Shown one piece after another: positions 1 to 8,029 of a stretch of DNA of 20,905 nt. Each line of letters opens with the position of its first letter. Position 1 is the first letter of the stretch. This DNA comes from JBGPLH01 sp041486365 [NCBI: Thermodesulfobacteriota bacterium] (GTDB lineage: Bacteria > JAUYMQ01). The position numbers and the translations under genes are program-made. The stretch lies in assembly GCA_041486365.1 (NCBI GenBank), contig JBGPLH010000010.1, positions 1-20,905 on the forward strand. Direction: 5' to 3'. A model generated the notes under the pieces. That model did no database searches. It worked only from the letters and a program-made list of their open reading frames with translations, and was not told where the DNA came from.

Positions 1-487
1 CGATCAGAACACCGTGCAGCGCCGGGCAGACCGGATCGGCGAGGGCGACATGGACCGCCACGCCGCCGCCGAAGAAGGTGTCCGCCCGGTTCTTCGTGCG
101 GTCGATGAACTGGTCCGGGAGCACGATGTGGCCCGGGCGGATCTCCTCCTTCATGGAGCCCACGGCCGACACGCCGATCAGCCACTCCACGCCGAGCAGC
201 TTCATGCCATAGATGTTCGCGCGGAAGTTGAGCTCTGCGGGAAGGATCCGGTGGCCGCGTCCGTGGCGCGGGAGGAACACCATCGGCACGCCGTCGAGCG
301 TGCCCGTCATGAAGGCATCCGAAGGGGCGCCGAAGGGAGTGCGCACCTTCACCTCGCGCACGTCCTTGAGCCCGTCCATCTCGTACAGTCCGCTCCCGCC
401 GATGACTCCGACGGCGGGCGCCGGTCTCGAGGGGACGCGGCGGGCGCGGGAGGCCCTGGCGGCGGGGCGTTTCGTTTTCCTCGGCAC
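1..487 (-). CDS. mtnP: S-methyl-5'-thioadenosine phosphorylase (5' part; 3' end off window)
   Basis: Phosphorolysis of methylthioadenosine to adenine and methylthioribose-1-phosphate, a cytosolic step of methionine salvage and polyamine by-product clearance. The visible 162 residues carry the family's N-terminal signatures: GVIGGSGLY near residue 27 (phosphate loop), FLPRHGRGHRILP, then LNFRANI and VSAVGSMKEEIRPG followed by LPDQFIDRT, which fits MTA phosphorylase better than generic purine nucleoside phosphorylase. Family members are about 290 residues, so roughly the last 45% lies beyond base 1. The GTG start at 487 is chosen because AGGAGG lies 4 bases upstream. The first 25 residues are an Arg/Ala-rich extension before the conserved core, which is unusual; a later start cannot be excluded. 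A terminator separates it from ndk, so it probably has its own promoter, which I could not identify with confidence. Confidence 0.93.
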   Translation of the reverse strand, partial: MPRKTKRPAARASRARRVPSRPAPAVGVIGGSGLYEMDGLKDVREVKVRTPFGAPSDAFMTGTLDGVPMVFLPRHGRGHRILPAELNFRANIYGMKLLGVEWLIGVSAVGSMKEEIRPGHIVLPDQFIDRTKNRADTFFGGGVAVHVALADPVCPALHGVLI

Positions 488-552
488 GGCTCCTCCTGCT
501 CTCAGATAGGGGCCCCGGGAATTGTGCTTCCCGCCGCGCGGCTCCCGCGCGG

Positions 553-592
553 AAAAAAGGACGCCACCCCGCTTGCAGGGCGCGTCCTTCCG
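553..592 (-). terminator. Rho-independent terminator after ndk
   Basis: On the minus strand an AAGGACGC arm (589-582) pairs with GCGTCCTT (564-557) across a 17-base loop and is followed by more T residues (556-553). It lies 29 bases past the ndk stop, so it should end the ndk transcript before the MTA phosphorylase gene. Confidence 0.75.
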
Positions 593-620
593 GAATACCG
601 GCGCGCGTCGGGCCGCCGGG

Positions 621-1043
621 TCACCCGCAGATCTCCAGCGCGTTGAAGAAGTATCCGATCTCCGTCCGCGCCGTCTCGGGCGCGTCGCTCCCGTGAACGG
701 CGTTGTGCTCGATGCTCGTGCCGAGGGCCTTGCGGAGCGTCCCCTCCCCGGCCTTGGCCGGATCGGTGGCCCCCATGATCTCCCGGTTGCGGGCGATGGC
801 GTTCTCCCCCTCGAGCACCATCACCACCGCGGGGCCGCTCGACATGAACTTCGTCAGGCTCTCGAAGAAGGGCCGCTCGCGGTGCACCGCGTAGAAGCCC
901 TCGGCCTCCCGCTTCGACATGTGGATCATTCTCATCGCGATGATCCGCAGCCCGCCCGACTCCAGAAAGCTCACCGCCTTGCCGATCCGGCCCGCCGCCA
1001 CGGCGTCCGGCTTCACGATGGACAGCGTTCGCTCGATGGCCAA
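621..1043 (-). CDS. ndk: Nucleoside diphosphate kinase
   Basis: Transfers the gamma phosphate between nucleoside tri- and diphosphates through a phospho-histidine. The 140-residue length is normal for bacterial Ndk. Visible hallmarks are [12 protein letters not shown] at the N-terminus, the [10 protein letters not shown] segment near residue 51, and the active-site motif NAVHGSD with the catalytic histidine at residue 117. The reading frame opens with TTG at 1043 (Leu codon read as Met), preceded by a purine-rich GGGGGAGAGAGG; no ATG lies nearby in frame, and the first residues already match the family start. The gene stands between two terminators and so looks monocistronic. Its position just downstream of the sucCD/kor genes could help equilibrate GTP or ATP made by succinyl-CoA synthetase, but that is inference. 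Confidence 0.97.
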   Translation of the reverse strand: MAIERTLSIVKPDAVAAGRIGKAVSFLESGGLRIIAMRMIHMSKREAEGFYAVHRERPFFESLTKFMSSGPAVVMVLEGENAIARNREIMGATDPAKAGEGTLRKALGTSIEHNAVHGSDAPETARTEIGYFFNALEICG

Positions 1044-1058
1044 ACCTCTCTCCCCCTG

Positions 1059-1087
1059 CGAAAAGGACGCCCGCGGGCGTCCCTTTC
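1059..1087 (-). terminator. Rho-independent terminator after korB
   Basis: An 18-base perfect palindrome, GGACGCCCGCGGGCGTCC (1065-1082), is flanked by AAAA and CTTT, so on the minus strand the stem ends in TTTT. It begins about 18 bases past the korB stop and ends about 16 bases before the ndk start. Its outer stem sequence matches that of the terminator on the other side of ndk. Confidence 0.82.
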
Positions 1088-1104
1088 CGTTTGATGGGAA
1101 CCCG

Positions 1105-1995
1105 TCAGACGTCGAACTGCTTCAGCACGTCCGCCGGCTCGTACACACCCCGGGCCCGCGAGCGCTCGCGAACCTTCGCAAGGCGCTCGTGGTAGCTCGG
1201 CTTGTCCTCCCGGTAGACCAGCCCGAAGCAGTTCTGGTGATCCGTACGCCGCGCCACGCGCAGGGCCGCATCGAAGCTCGACGGGTCGTGCCCCTCCTCC
1301 GCCAGATCCACCGCGACCTCCTTGATGTGCTTGAACTGGTCGTGGCCGCGGAAGGTCGGGCAGGGCGAGATCACGTTGATCATCGCGAAGCCCGGGTGCC
1401 GGATCCCGTCGGCGATCAGGTCGCCGAGCATCTTCGTGTCACTCGAGAAGCACTGAGCCAGGAAGCCGACGCCGTAGGACAGGCACAGGAGCAGCGGATT
1501 GAGCGGGGACTCGATGCTCCCCAGCGTGGTGGACGTGGAGATGTCCCCCATGGGCGTCGTCGGGGAGTACTGCCCCTTCGTGAGGCCGTACACCTGGTTG
1601 TCCATGATCACGTAGGTGAGGTCCACGTTCCGGCGGGCGGCGTGCGGGATGTGGCCGCCGCCGATCGAGAAGCCGTCACCGTCGCCGCCCACGGCCAGCA
1701 CCGTGAGCTCGGGGTTCGCGAGCTTCACGCCCGTGGCGATCGGCACCGCGCGCCCGTGGATCGCGTTGAACCCGTAGGTGGCCACGTAACCCGGGAGCCG
1801 GCTCGAGCAGCCGATCCCGCTGATGATCGCCACGTTCTCCGGCGGGAGCTGGAGCTTGGCCAGCGCCTTGTACACCGAGCTCACCACGCCGAAGTCGCCG
1901 CACCCCGGGCACCAGATGCTCTTCAGATCGCTCCTGTAATCCTTCACTCCGTAGACGACGTGCGCCGCCTCGGGGACCTTCGTCTCCACGCTCAT
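1105..1995 (-). CDS. korB: 2-oxoglutarate (2-oxoacid):ferredoxin oxidoreductase, beta subunit
   Basis: Thiamine-diphosphate subunit of the enzyme converting 2-oxoglutarate plus CoA to succinyl-CoA with reduction of ferredoxin. At 296 residues it is a typical KorB. Four cysteines suited to one [4Fe-4S] cluster are visible: the pair in WCPGCGDFG (29, 32), IGCSS (63) and SPCPTF (212). The ThDP/Mg motif is [12 protein letters not shown] (104-115) followed by [17 protein letters not shown]. The ATG at 1995 overlaps the TGA of korA in the sequence ATGA, implying translational coupling. Substrate choice (2-oxoglutarate rather than pyruvate or a branched-chain acid) is inferred from the neighbouring succinyl-CoA synthetase genes, not from a diagnostic residue. 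No separate delta ferredoxin subunit is present. Confidence 0.93.
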   Translation of the reverse strand: MSVETKVPEAAHVVYGVKDYRSDLKSIWCPGCGDFGVVSSVYKALAKLQLPPENVAIISGIGCSSRLPGYVATYGFNAIHGRAVPIATGVKLANPELTVLAVGGDGDGFSIGGGHIPHAARRNVDLTYVIMDNQVYGLTKGQYSPTTPMGDISTSTTLGSIESPLNPLLLCLSYGVGFLAQCFSSDTKMLGDLIADGIRHPGFAMINVISPCPTFRGHDQFKHIKEVAVDLAEEGHDPSSFDAALRVARRTDHQNCFGLVYREDKPSYHERLAKVRERSRARGVYEPADVLKQFDV

Positions 1996-3740
1996 GGGAA
2001 TACTCCTTCCACCTGTTCCATCACCTCGCGCACGTCGAACACGCGCCCCCCGCTCCGGTGGTACGTTTTCACCTTGCCCGCCGGGAAGTCCACGTGCATC
2101 CGCAGGTACCGGTAGAACTGGCCGAGGTGGTTCATCTCGATGATGAGAATGCGGTCCACCGAGTCCACGAATCGCTGCACGATCGCCGTGGGGAGGGGAT
2201 ACAGTACGCTCGGCGCGAGGATCTTGAAGTGCCTCTCCTTCTGCGCCAGCACGTCGAGGACCTCCCGCAGCGCGCTCACGGTGGACCCCCAGGAGATCAC
2301 GCCCACGCGGGCGTCCTCGGGGCCGAAGCGCAGGACGAGGTCCTCGCGGTCTCGAAGCGGCTCGAGCTTGCGGATGCGCTTCTCGTTCATCCGCTCGTGC
2401 ACGTCGCCGCTCGAAGTCGGATCGCCCAGCTCGTCGTGCTCGATCCCCGCGGCCACGTAGGCACCGCCGCGCATGCCGGGGATCGCCATGGGTGAGACGC
2501 CGTCGGCCGTCATCTTGAATCGCTCGTAGCCCTCGAGCTCCCCGGGCGCGGGCTTGCTCCGCTCGATCACCTTGATCCGATTGGGGTCGATCCGCTCGAT
2601 CGACACCTTGCGCTGCGCGATGAGCTGATCCGATAGCACCACCACGGGCGTCTGGTAGGCCTCCGCGATGTTGAAGGCCTCGACCGCCACCCGGAAGCAG
2701 TCGGGCACGTCGATGGGCGCCATCACGACGCGGGGCGCGTCGCCGTGGGCCGAGAACAGCGCCTGGTAGAGGTCGGACTGCTCGGGCTTCGTGGGGATGC
2801 CGGTGGAGGGGCCTGTGCGCTGGCAGTCGACCACCACCATCGGGAGCTCCGCCGTCGTCGCAAGACCGAGCGCCTCCGTCATGAGGGAGAGCCCCGGCCC
2901 CGCGGTGCTCGTCATGGGCTTGCCGCCCGCGAAGGAGACGCCCGCCAGCATGCCGATCGCGGCGATCTCGTCCTCGGCCTGCACGCAGGTGCCGCCGAAC
3001 TTCGGCAGCTCGCGGGCCATCCACTCGAGGATCTCGCTGGAGGGGGTGATCGGGTAGCCGGCGTAGAAGCGGCACCCGGCGTAGAGCGCGCCGGCGGCGA
3101 ATGATTCGTTCCCCGTGAGCGCGATCTTGGGCGTGCCGCGAACGTAGGTGAGCCGCCGCGGGATGTCCTGCAGGTGCTCCCGTGCCCAGCTCGCGCCGCC
3201 CTCCAGCGCCGCGATGTTCGACTCGATGACCTTCTCGCCCTTCTTCGCGAACTTGGTCCGGATCGCGTGCTTCAACCCCTCGGAGGGGAGGTGGAACGCT
3301 TCGCCGAGGATCCCGAGCGTCACGATGTTCTTGGCGAGCGCGGTGCCCGCCACGTCCATCGCGATCTTGGTGAGAGGGATCTTCTTCACGGTGCGCTTGA
3401 TGGCCGGGTCCAGCGGGATGTCGCTCTCGAGCGTGGGGTCCTTCTCCTCGTAGATCACGAAGACGCCGTCCTTCACGACGAGCTCGGAGCTCATCTTCAC
3501 GAAATCTTCCCAGTTGAAGGCGACGAGAACGTCGATCCCGGTGCCGTGGGTGTAGAGGCGGTGGTCGCTGATCCGCACGCGGCAGCTCGACTCGCCGCCG
3601 CGGATCTGAGGACCGAAGGCCTTCAGGAGATAGGCGTACAACCCCTCCGCCGCTGCCGCGGAGACCAGGAACTCGCCGGCGCTGACCACGCCGTCGCCGC
3701 CGCTGCCGACCATTCCGATGGTGATGTCTTTTACGTCCAT
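1992..3740 (-). CDS. korA: 2-oxoglutarate (2-oxoacid):ferredoxin oxidoreductase, fused gamma-alpha subunit
   Basis: Partner of KorB. Residues 1-190 form the gamma domain (GMVGSGGDGVVSAGEFL at 9-25, then FGPQIRGGESS at 42-52), and residues 205-582 form the pyrimidine-binding alpha domain, with the hallmark YPITPSSE at 229-236, a TSTAGPGLSLMTEA segment, and a C-terminal transketolase-like domain ending in NHLGQFYRYLR. Gamma-alpha fusion in this order is normal for two-gene KorAB enzymes. The start is set at ATG 3740 because residues match the family from MDVKDITIG onward; AAAGGAG lies about 12 bases upstream. A longer frame to 3782 would overlap sucD and has no family match. The gene follows sucD by 28 bases, so sucD-korA-korB is one transcription unit. 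Confidence 0.94.
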   Translation of the reverse strand: MDVKDITIGMVGSGGDGVVSAGEFLVSAAAAEGLYAYLLKAFGPQIRGGESSCRVRISDHRLYTHGTGIDVLVAFNWEDFVKMSSELVVKDGVFVIYEEKDPTLESDIPLDPAIKRTVKKIPLTKIAMDVAGTALAKNIVTLGILGEAFHLPSEGLKHAIRTKFAKKGEKVIESNIAALEGGASWAREHLQDIPRRLTYVRGTPKIALTGNESFAAGALYAGCRFYAGYPITPSSEILEWMARELPKFGGTCVQAEDEIAAIGMLAGVSFAGGKPMTSTAGPGLSLMTEALGLATTAELPMVVVDCQRTGPSTGIPTKPEQSDLYQALFSAHGDAPRVVMAPIDVPDCFRVAVEAFNIAEAYQTPVVVLSDQLIAQRKVSIERIDPNRIKVIERSKPAPGELEGYERFKMTADGVSPMAIPGMRGGAYVAAGIEHDELGDPTSSGDVHERMNEKRIRKLEPLRDREDLVLRFGPEDARVGVISWGSTVSALREVLDVLAQKERHFKILAPSVLYPLPTAIVQRFVDSVDRILIIEMNHLGQFYRYLRMHVDFPAGKVKTYHRSGGRVFDVREVMEQVEGVFP

Positions 3741-3768
3741 CCGATGCCGACGCTCCTTTCCGTTACGG

Positions 3769-4644
3769 TCATCCGCGCCCAATCAGGCCGGCCATCGTCT
3801 CGCCGATGTCCGCCGGGCCAGGCGCCACGGTGATCCCCGCGCGCTTCATCGCCGCCATCTTCTCGGCGGCAGTACCCTTCCCGCCCGCGATGATCGCGCC
3901 GGCGTGGCCCATTCGCTTGCCCTTCGGCGCGGTCTGCCCGGCGATGAATCCCACCACGGGCTTCGTCATGCGTCGCTTCACGAACTCCGCCGCCTCCTCC
4001 TCCGCCGTGCCTCCGATCTCGCCGATCAGAATCACCGCATCGGTGTCCGGGTCGTCCTGGAAGAGCGCGAGGATGTCGATGAATGAGGACCCGACGATCG
4101 GGTCGCCCCCGATCCCGACGCAGGTGGACTGGCCGATGTCGCGCGTGGAGAGCTGCTCGACGGCCTCGTAGGTGAGCGTGCCGGAGCGCGAGACCACGCC
4201 GACGCGGCCGGGCCGATGGATGTGGCCGGGCATGATCCCGATCTTGCACTGGCCGGGGGTGATGACGCCGGGGCAATTGGGGCCGACGAGTCGGGAGGAA
4301 CTGGTGCGGAGGTAGCGCTTCACGCGGAGCATGTCCATCACGGGGATGCCTTCCGTGATGCAGACGATGAGCGCGATGCCCGCATCCGCGGCCTCGAGGA
4401 TCGCGTCGGGCGCGAGTGGGGGCGGTACGTAGATCATCGTCGCGTCCGCCTTCGTCTGACCCACCGCTTCCTTCACGGTGTTGAAGACGGGGACGCCCTC
4501 GACGATGGTGCCGCCCTTGCCGGGAGTCACGCCGCCGACGATCTTCGTGCCGTACTCGATGGCTTTCTGGGTGTGGAAGAGGCCCTGGCTGCCGGTGATT
4601 CCCTGACAGATCACCCGGGTGTCTTTATGGACAAGGATTGACAT
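3769..4644 (-). CDS. sucD: Succinyl-CoA synthetase, alpha subunit
   Basis: Interconverts succinyl-CoA and succinate with substrate-level nucleotide phosphorylation, together with SucC. The 291 residues show the CoA-binding fold ([15 protein letters not shown] at 11-25, [10 protein letters not shown] at 36-45), the [13 protein letters not shown] segment and the phospho-histidine motif MGHAGAII with His247. Start is ATG 4644; the frame upstream to 4698 is not family-like. No strong ribosome-binding sequence precedes it. Unlike the usual arrangement, where sucD follows sucC almost directly, 163 bases separate the two genes, and this gap holds a promoter and a hairpin. sucD is therefore probably co-expressed with korAB from its own promoter as well as by read-through from sucC. 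Confidence 0.96.
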   Translation of the reverse strand: MSILVHKDTRVICQGITGSQGLFHTQKAIEYGTKIVGGVTPGKGGTIVEGVPVFNTVKEAVGQTKADATMIYVPPPLAPDAILEAADAGIALIVCITEGIPVMDMLRVKRYLRTSSSRLVGPNCPGVITPGQCKIGIMPGHIHRPGRVGVVSRSGTLTYEAVEQLSTRDIGQSTCVGIGGDPIVGSSFIDILALFQDDPDTDAVILIGEIGGTAEEEAAEFVKRRMTKPVVGFIAGQTAPKGKRMGHAGAIIAGGKGTAAEKMAAMKRAGITVAPGPADIGETMAGLIGRG

Positions 4645-4692
4645 CAAGGTCCCGGGTCCCGCGGGAGCGCGCCGAAGGGCGATGCGGCTGGT

Positions 4693-4742
4693 GTCCACCC
4701 CCCGGGTCCCGGCGCGGTCCGGGCCCGGTCTCGCGGGTGGAC
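4693..4742 (-). promoter_or_regulatory. GC-rich hairpin in the sucD leader
   Basis: GTCCACCC (4693-4700) is complementary to GGGTGGAC (4735-4742), enclosing a GC-rich interior with its own CCGGGCCCGG palindrome. It would sit in the first part of the RNA made from the promoter at 4767-4795. There is no T-tract, so it is unlikely to be a simple terminator. It may act as an mRNA-stability or translation element; no known riboswitch was recognised. Confidence 0.5.
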
Positions 4743-4766
4743 GATTCAGAGGAGAATTCGGTCCTA

Positions 4767-4795
4767 TTTATAGCCGGATGGGTCGCCCCACGCAA
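4767..4795 (-). promoter_or_regulatory. Sigma-70-type promoter for sucD-korAB
   Basis: On the minus strand, TTGCGT (4795-4790) and TATAAA (4772-4767) are separated by exactly 17 bases. The -10 matches consensus at 5 of 6 positions. It lies 12 bases beyond the sucC stop in an unusually AT-rich island (CTATAAATAGG) in otherwise GC-rich sequence. The predicted transcription start is near 4760, giving a leader of about 115 bases before sucD. Confidence 0.6.
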
Positions 4796-4807
4796 GGTCC
4801 GGGGGGG

Positions 4808-5968
4808 TCACGCCGCGGCGGCCACGGCCTTCTGAGCGGCCTCTTTCATCCCCGTGGCCGCGGTGATCCGGAGGCCGGAGTCCGCGAGAATCTTCTTCCC
4901 CTCCTGCGCGTTCGTCCCCTCCAGCCGCACGACGAGGGGCACCTTCAGATTCACTTCCCTGGCCGCCGCCACGATCCCCTTCGCGATCACGTCGCAGCGC
5001 ATAATCCCGCCGAAGATGTTCACGAGGATCGCCTTCACGTTCGGATCGGCGAGGATCAGCTTGAACGCGGCCGCCACCTTCTCCTGGGATGCGCCGCCGC
5101 CCACGTCGAGGAAGTTGGCCGGGTTCCCGCCGTAGAGCTTGATCCCGTCCATGGTGGCCATCGCCAGGCCCGCGCCGTTCACCATGCAGCCGATGTTCCC
5201 GTCGAGCGAGACGTAGGAGAGATCGAATTTCGAGGCTTCGAGCTCCCGCGGATCCTCTTCCGTCGTGTCGCGCAGCGCCTCGATCTCCGGGTGGCGGAAC
5301 AGCGCGTTCGCGTCGAAATTCATCTTCGCGTCGAGTGCGAGGAGATCGCCCTGCTTCGTGACGACGAGCGGGTTGATCTCGGCGAGCGATGCGTCCTTCT
5401 CCGTGAAGGCACGGTAGAGCGCGAGGATGAACTTCACCGCCTTGCCCACCTGTTCCTTCGGGAGCCCGAGCCCGAAGGCGAGCTCCCGCGCCTGGAACGC
5501 CTGCATGCCGAGCAGAGGGTCGACATAGGCCTTGAGGATCTTCTCCGGCGTGCGCGCCGCAATCTCCTCGATCTCGACGCCGCCCTCCGCGCAGGCCATG
5601 ACCACGATCTTCTCGGTGGCGCGATCGATCGCCACGCCGAGGTACAGCTCGCGCGCGATGTCGCAGCCCTGCTCGACGAGCACGCGGTTCACCGTCTTGC
5701 CCTGGGGGCCCGTCTGATGCGTGACGAGATTCATGCCGAGGATCGTCCGCGCGGCCTCCTTCGCCTCCGCGGGGTTCTTCGCGACCTTGACGCCGCCGCC
5801 CTTCCCGCGCCCGCCGGCGTGGATCTGCGCCTTCACGACGACGGTTCCACCGCCCAGCTCCTTTGCGATGGCCTCGGCCTCATCGGCGGACAGCGCCACG
5901 CGCCCGGCGGGCACGGGCACGCCGTACTGCTTCAGGATCTCCTTGCCCTGGAACTCGTGAACGTTCAT
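4808..5968 (-). CDS. sucC: Succinyl-CoA synthetase, beta subunit
   Basis: ATP-grasp subunit that binds nucleotide and succinate and completes the SucCD enzyme. The 386 residues match the usual length. It begins [20 protein letters not shown], has the nucleotide-binding region [18 protein letters not shown] (about 46-63) and the C-terminal [15 protein letters not shown] segment that contacts the alpha subunit. Start ATG 5968 has GAGGA about 11 bases upstream. ADP versus GDP preference cannot be read reliably from the sequence. It is divergent from the flavoprotein gene at 6061 and shares a 92-base intergenic region with it; the tail ends in an Ala run (AVAAAA). It is followed by a promoter rather than directly by sucD. 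Confidence 0.96.
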   Translation of the reverse strand: MNVHEFQGKEILKQYGVPVPAGRVALSADEAEAIAKELGGGTVVVKAQIHAGGRGKGGGVKVAKNPAEAKEAARTILGMNLVTHQTGPQGKTVNRVLVEQGCDIARELYLGVAIDRATEKIVVMACAEGGVEIEEIAARTPEKILKAYVDPLLGMQAFQARELAFGLGLPKEQVGKAVKFILALYRAFTEKDASLAEINPLVVTKQGDLLALDAKMNFDANALFRHPEIEALRDTTEEDPRELEASKFDLSYVSLDGNIGCMVNGAGLAMATMDGIKLYGGNPANFLDVGGGASQEKVAAAFKLILADPNVKAILVNIFGGIMRCDVIAKGIVAAAREVNLKVPLVVRLEGTNAQEGKKILADSGLRITAATGMKEAAQKAVAAAA

Positions 5969-6010
5969 CGGGGTGCGTCCTCAGTCGGAGGGGGTTTCGA
6001 ACGGGGCGAG

Positions 6011-6040
6011 AGTCTAGCACAATGGCCTTCCAACCCCGAA
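6011..6040 (-). promoter_or_regulatory. Possible sucC promoter (extended -10 type)
   Basis: On the minus strand TGCTAGACT gives a TGN-TAGACT extended -10 (hexamer 6016-6011), with a weak -35 TTCGGG (6040-6035) 18 bases upstream. It is the best candidate in the short divergent region, and is placed about 43 bases before the sucC ATG. It matches consensus only partly. Confidence 0.35.
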
Positions 6041-6060
6041 CCACCCCATGGAGGCACGCC

Positions 6061-6528
6061 GTGACCGCTCCATCCTTCGCCGAGATCCAGCACGATTTCC
6101 ACAAGCGCGTCTGCCGCATCGTCTGGTGCACGGTGGCCAGCGTGGACAGGGCGGGCCGCCCGCGCTCGCGGATCCTCCATCCAATCTGGGACGGCGCGAC
6201 CGGCTGGATCGCCACGGGCCGCCAGTCGCACAAGGCGAAGCACCTCGCCCGCAATCCATACGTCTCGCTGTCATACTGGGATCCGCAGCAGGAGCAGGCG
6301 TACGTGGATGCGAAGGCGGAATGGGCGGACGGGATGGAGGAGAAGAAACGGCTCTGGAAGCTGCTCGCGGACACACCCCCTCCGGTCGGCTACGACCCGG
6401 CGCTCTTCTGGAAGGACGTGAACGACCCGGGCTTCGGCGCGCTGAAACTCACGCCCTGGAGGATCGAGCTGTGGACGCTGGGCGAGATGGCGGGCGGGAA
6501 GCCGCCGACGGTGTGGCGGGCATCCTGA
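6061..6528 (+). CDS. Pyridoxamine 5'-phosphate oxidase-like FMN-binding protein
   Basis: The only plus-strand gene in the window. A 155-residue split-barrel flavin-binding protein of the general-stress/PNPOx-like superfamily: the VCRIVWCTVASVDRAGRPRSR strand pair, HPIWDGATGWIATGRQSHKAKHLARNPYVSLSYWDP and a C-terminal LTPWRIELWTLGE are typical. True PdxH enzymes are longer and have a different C-terminus, so pyridoxal synthesis is not claimed; small members of this group bind FMN, F420 or heme. The GTG at 6061 is chosen because GGAGG sits 6 bases upstream; an upstream ATG at 6022 lacks such a site. The gene converges on the propeller gene with only 23 bases between their stops and no clear terminator. 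Confidence 0.8.
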   Translation: MTAPSFAEIQHDFHKRVCRIVWCTVASVDRAGRPRSRILHPIWDGATGWIATGRQSHKAKHLARNPYVSLSYWDPQQEQAYVDAKAEWADGMEEKKRLWKLLADTPPPVGYDPALFWKDVNDPGFGALKLTPWRIELWTLGEMAGGKPPTVWRAS

Positions 6529-6551
6529 AGGGGTGCCGGAGACAGACGACC

Positions 6552-7820
6552 CTACGAGCGGGAGATCGCCCGACGCCGGCTCCTGAGAAGTGCCACTCCC
6601 CCCGCGACGAAGAGCAGCGCCAGGACCGCGCCGCCCCGTGCCGAGAGCGCCGGTGTGTCCGAAGCGCATCCCGTCCAGCGGACGATGTTGTTGGCGGTCT
6701 GTCCGTTCAGGGTCGAGAATAATCCCCCCACGTACAGCGCAGGCACCGTGCCGTCGTCGTGGCCCTTCAACGCGTACACCCCGGAACCGGACGAGAATGC
6801 GCCTCCCAGCGCGGACCAGGCGCTGCCGTCCCACCGCGCGACGTGCGAGGCGCTCACGCCGCCCGCCGTCGAGAAGAGCCCGCCCACGTACAGCTGCGTT
6901 CCACTCCCCTCGTTGAAGAGTTCGAGCGCCTGGACGCTGCCGTTCGTCCCCGTGCCGAGCGCCGACCAGGCGCTTCCGTTCCATTTCGCGATGTTGCTCG
7001 CAGTGACGGACCCTCCCACCGACGTGAACGCGCCTCCGACGAAGAGGGCGGGGCCCGCGCCGTAGTTCCAGGCTTTCATGGCGTTCACCACGGTGCTGCT
7101 CGTGCCGCCGCCCACTGCGGACCAGGCGGAGCCGTTCCACTTCGCGATGCGGCTCGCGGCGGCGCCCCCCGCCATCGTGAAGAGCCCCCCGGCGTAGAGC
7201 GCCGGCCCCGTGCCGTCGTCGAAGACTTCGAGGGCGAGCACGGGGTTGTCCATGCCGGTTCCCAGAGGTGCCCAGGCTGATCCGGTCCACCGGGCGACGT
7301 AGTTCATGCTCGTGGCGCCCGACATCGTGAAGTGCCCGCCGGCGTAGATCGCCGGGCCGCTGCCGTCGTCGAAGACCGCGAAGGCTTCCACGTTGTTGTT
7401 CAGCCCGGCACCCAGGGCCGACCAGGACGTGCCGTTCCACCGGGCGACCCGGGAGGCCGAGACGCCCCCCGCCGTGAGGAAGCCCCCGCCGGCGTAGAGC
7501 GCCGATCCCGAGCCATCGTCGAAGACCCCGAGCGAGAGGGTCTGGCTGTTCAGCCCGGTGCCGAGCGCGGACCAGGCGCTTACGTTCCAGCGGGCGATGC
7601 GATTGGCCGTGACGCCGCCGGCGGTCGTGAAAAGCCCCGCTCCGAACAACCGGGGCCCGCTCCCCTCGTCGTAGACGCCGAAACTCAACACGCGGTTGTT
7701 CATGCCCGGATCCCCGATCGCCGTGTCCCAGGCGGGGGTGCAGGTCTGCGCGGGGACCGGGGAAGGAGAGAGGATCGACATCGGGATCGCGAGCGCGAGA
7801 AGCAGAACGGGGGTTCGCAT
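6552..7820 (-). CDS. Secreted seven-repeat beta-propeller protein with C-terminal sorting-like tail
   Basis: A 422-residue exported protein. Residues 1-24 are a signal peptide ending SPVPA. Residues about 36-385 are seven imperfect 50-residue repeats with a consensus like VxALxVFDDGSGPALYAGGLFTxAGG followed by ASxIARWNGSAWSALGTG. The seventh repeat stops after VRWTG and lacks the SAWSALG strand, whereas the mature N-terminus begins with an unpaired PAWDTAIGD strand, suggesting a closed seven-bladed propeller with strand-swap closure. After TPALSARGG comes a hydrophobic segment (about 391-410) and an RSRRR cluster, resembling IPTL-CTERM-type surface-sorting tails. Start ATG 7820 has GGAGG 7 bases upstream. 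Function is unknown; a cell-surface display or binding role is inferred. It is not similar in content to its neighbours and follows a terminator. Confidence 0.85.
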   Translation of the reverse strand: MRTPVLLLALAIPMSILSPSPVPAQTCTPAWDTAIGDPGMNNRVLSFGVYDEGSGPRLFGAGLFTTAGGVTANRIARWNVSAWSALGTGLNSQTLSLGVFDDGSGSALYAGGGFLTAGGVSASRVARWNGTSWSALGAGLNNNVEAFAVFDDGSGPAIYAGGHFTMSGATSMNYVARWTGSAWAPLGTGMDNPVLALEVFDDGTGPALYAGGLFTMAGGAAASRIAKWNGSAWSAVGGGTSSTVVNAMKAWNYGAGPALFVGGAFTSVGGSVTASNIAKWNGSAWSALGTGTNGSVQALELFNEGSGTQLYVGGLFSTAGGVSASHVARWDGSAWSALGGAFSSGSGVYALKGHDDGTVPALYVGGLFSTLNGQTANNIVRWTGCASDTPALSARGGAVLALLFVAGGVALLRSRRRAISRS

Positions 7821-7862
7821 GATTCGCCTCCGGAAGGAGACGGAGTCCGGTCGGCCATGGCA

Positions 7863-7903
7863 ATAAAAGAAAAGCCGGCCAACCGCCTCCAGCGGTTGTC
7901 GGC
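7863..7903 (-). terminator. Rho-independent terminator between adh and the propeller gene
   Basis: On the minus strand CAACCGC pairs with GCGGTTG around TGGAG, extended by partly paired GCCG/CGGC flanks, followed by the T-rich tail TTTTCTTTTATTG. It most likely ends the alcohol dehydrogenase transcript. Because it is only about 45 bases before the propeller start, an attenuator in that gene's leader is an alternative. Confidence 0.65.
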
Positions 7904-7925
7904 ACCTCGTCGGGTTTGCCCGCCT

Positions 7926-7952
7926 GCCCGCCGGCGGCCACTGCCGGCGGGC
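7926..7952. repeat. Strong GC inverted repeat in the adh-propeller gap
   Basis: GCCCGCCGGC (7926-7935) and GCCGGCGGGC (7943-7952) form a perfect 10-bp stem with a 7-base loop. No T-tract follows on either strand. It may help transcription termination after adh or be a dispersed palindromic repeat of this genome. Confidence 0.55.
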
Positions 7953-8029
7953 TTCCCCTCACTTCCCCGCGTCACTATCCCACGTCGGCGAGCCGCAGAT
8001 CAAGACCTGAAGGAACCGTGCTCACCCCC

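Noticed and set aside
1105-3075. A continuous frame of 656 codons suggesting a fusion of korB with upstream sequence
   Set aside because: Only the part from ATG 1995 is KorB; the upstream part is an out-of-frame shadow of korA, and ATGA overlap marks the true boundary.
7870-7960. A possible GEMM-type c-di-GMP riboswitch before the propeller gene, suggested by GGCAAACC
   Set aside because: The second conserved GACGCAAAGCC block is missing and the downstream structure reads better as a terminator.
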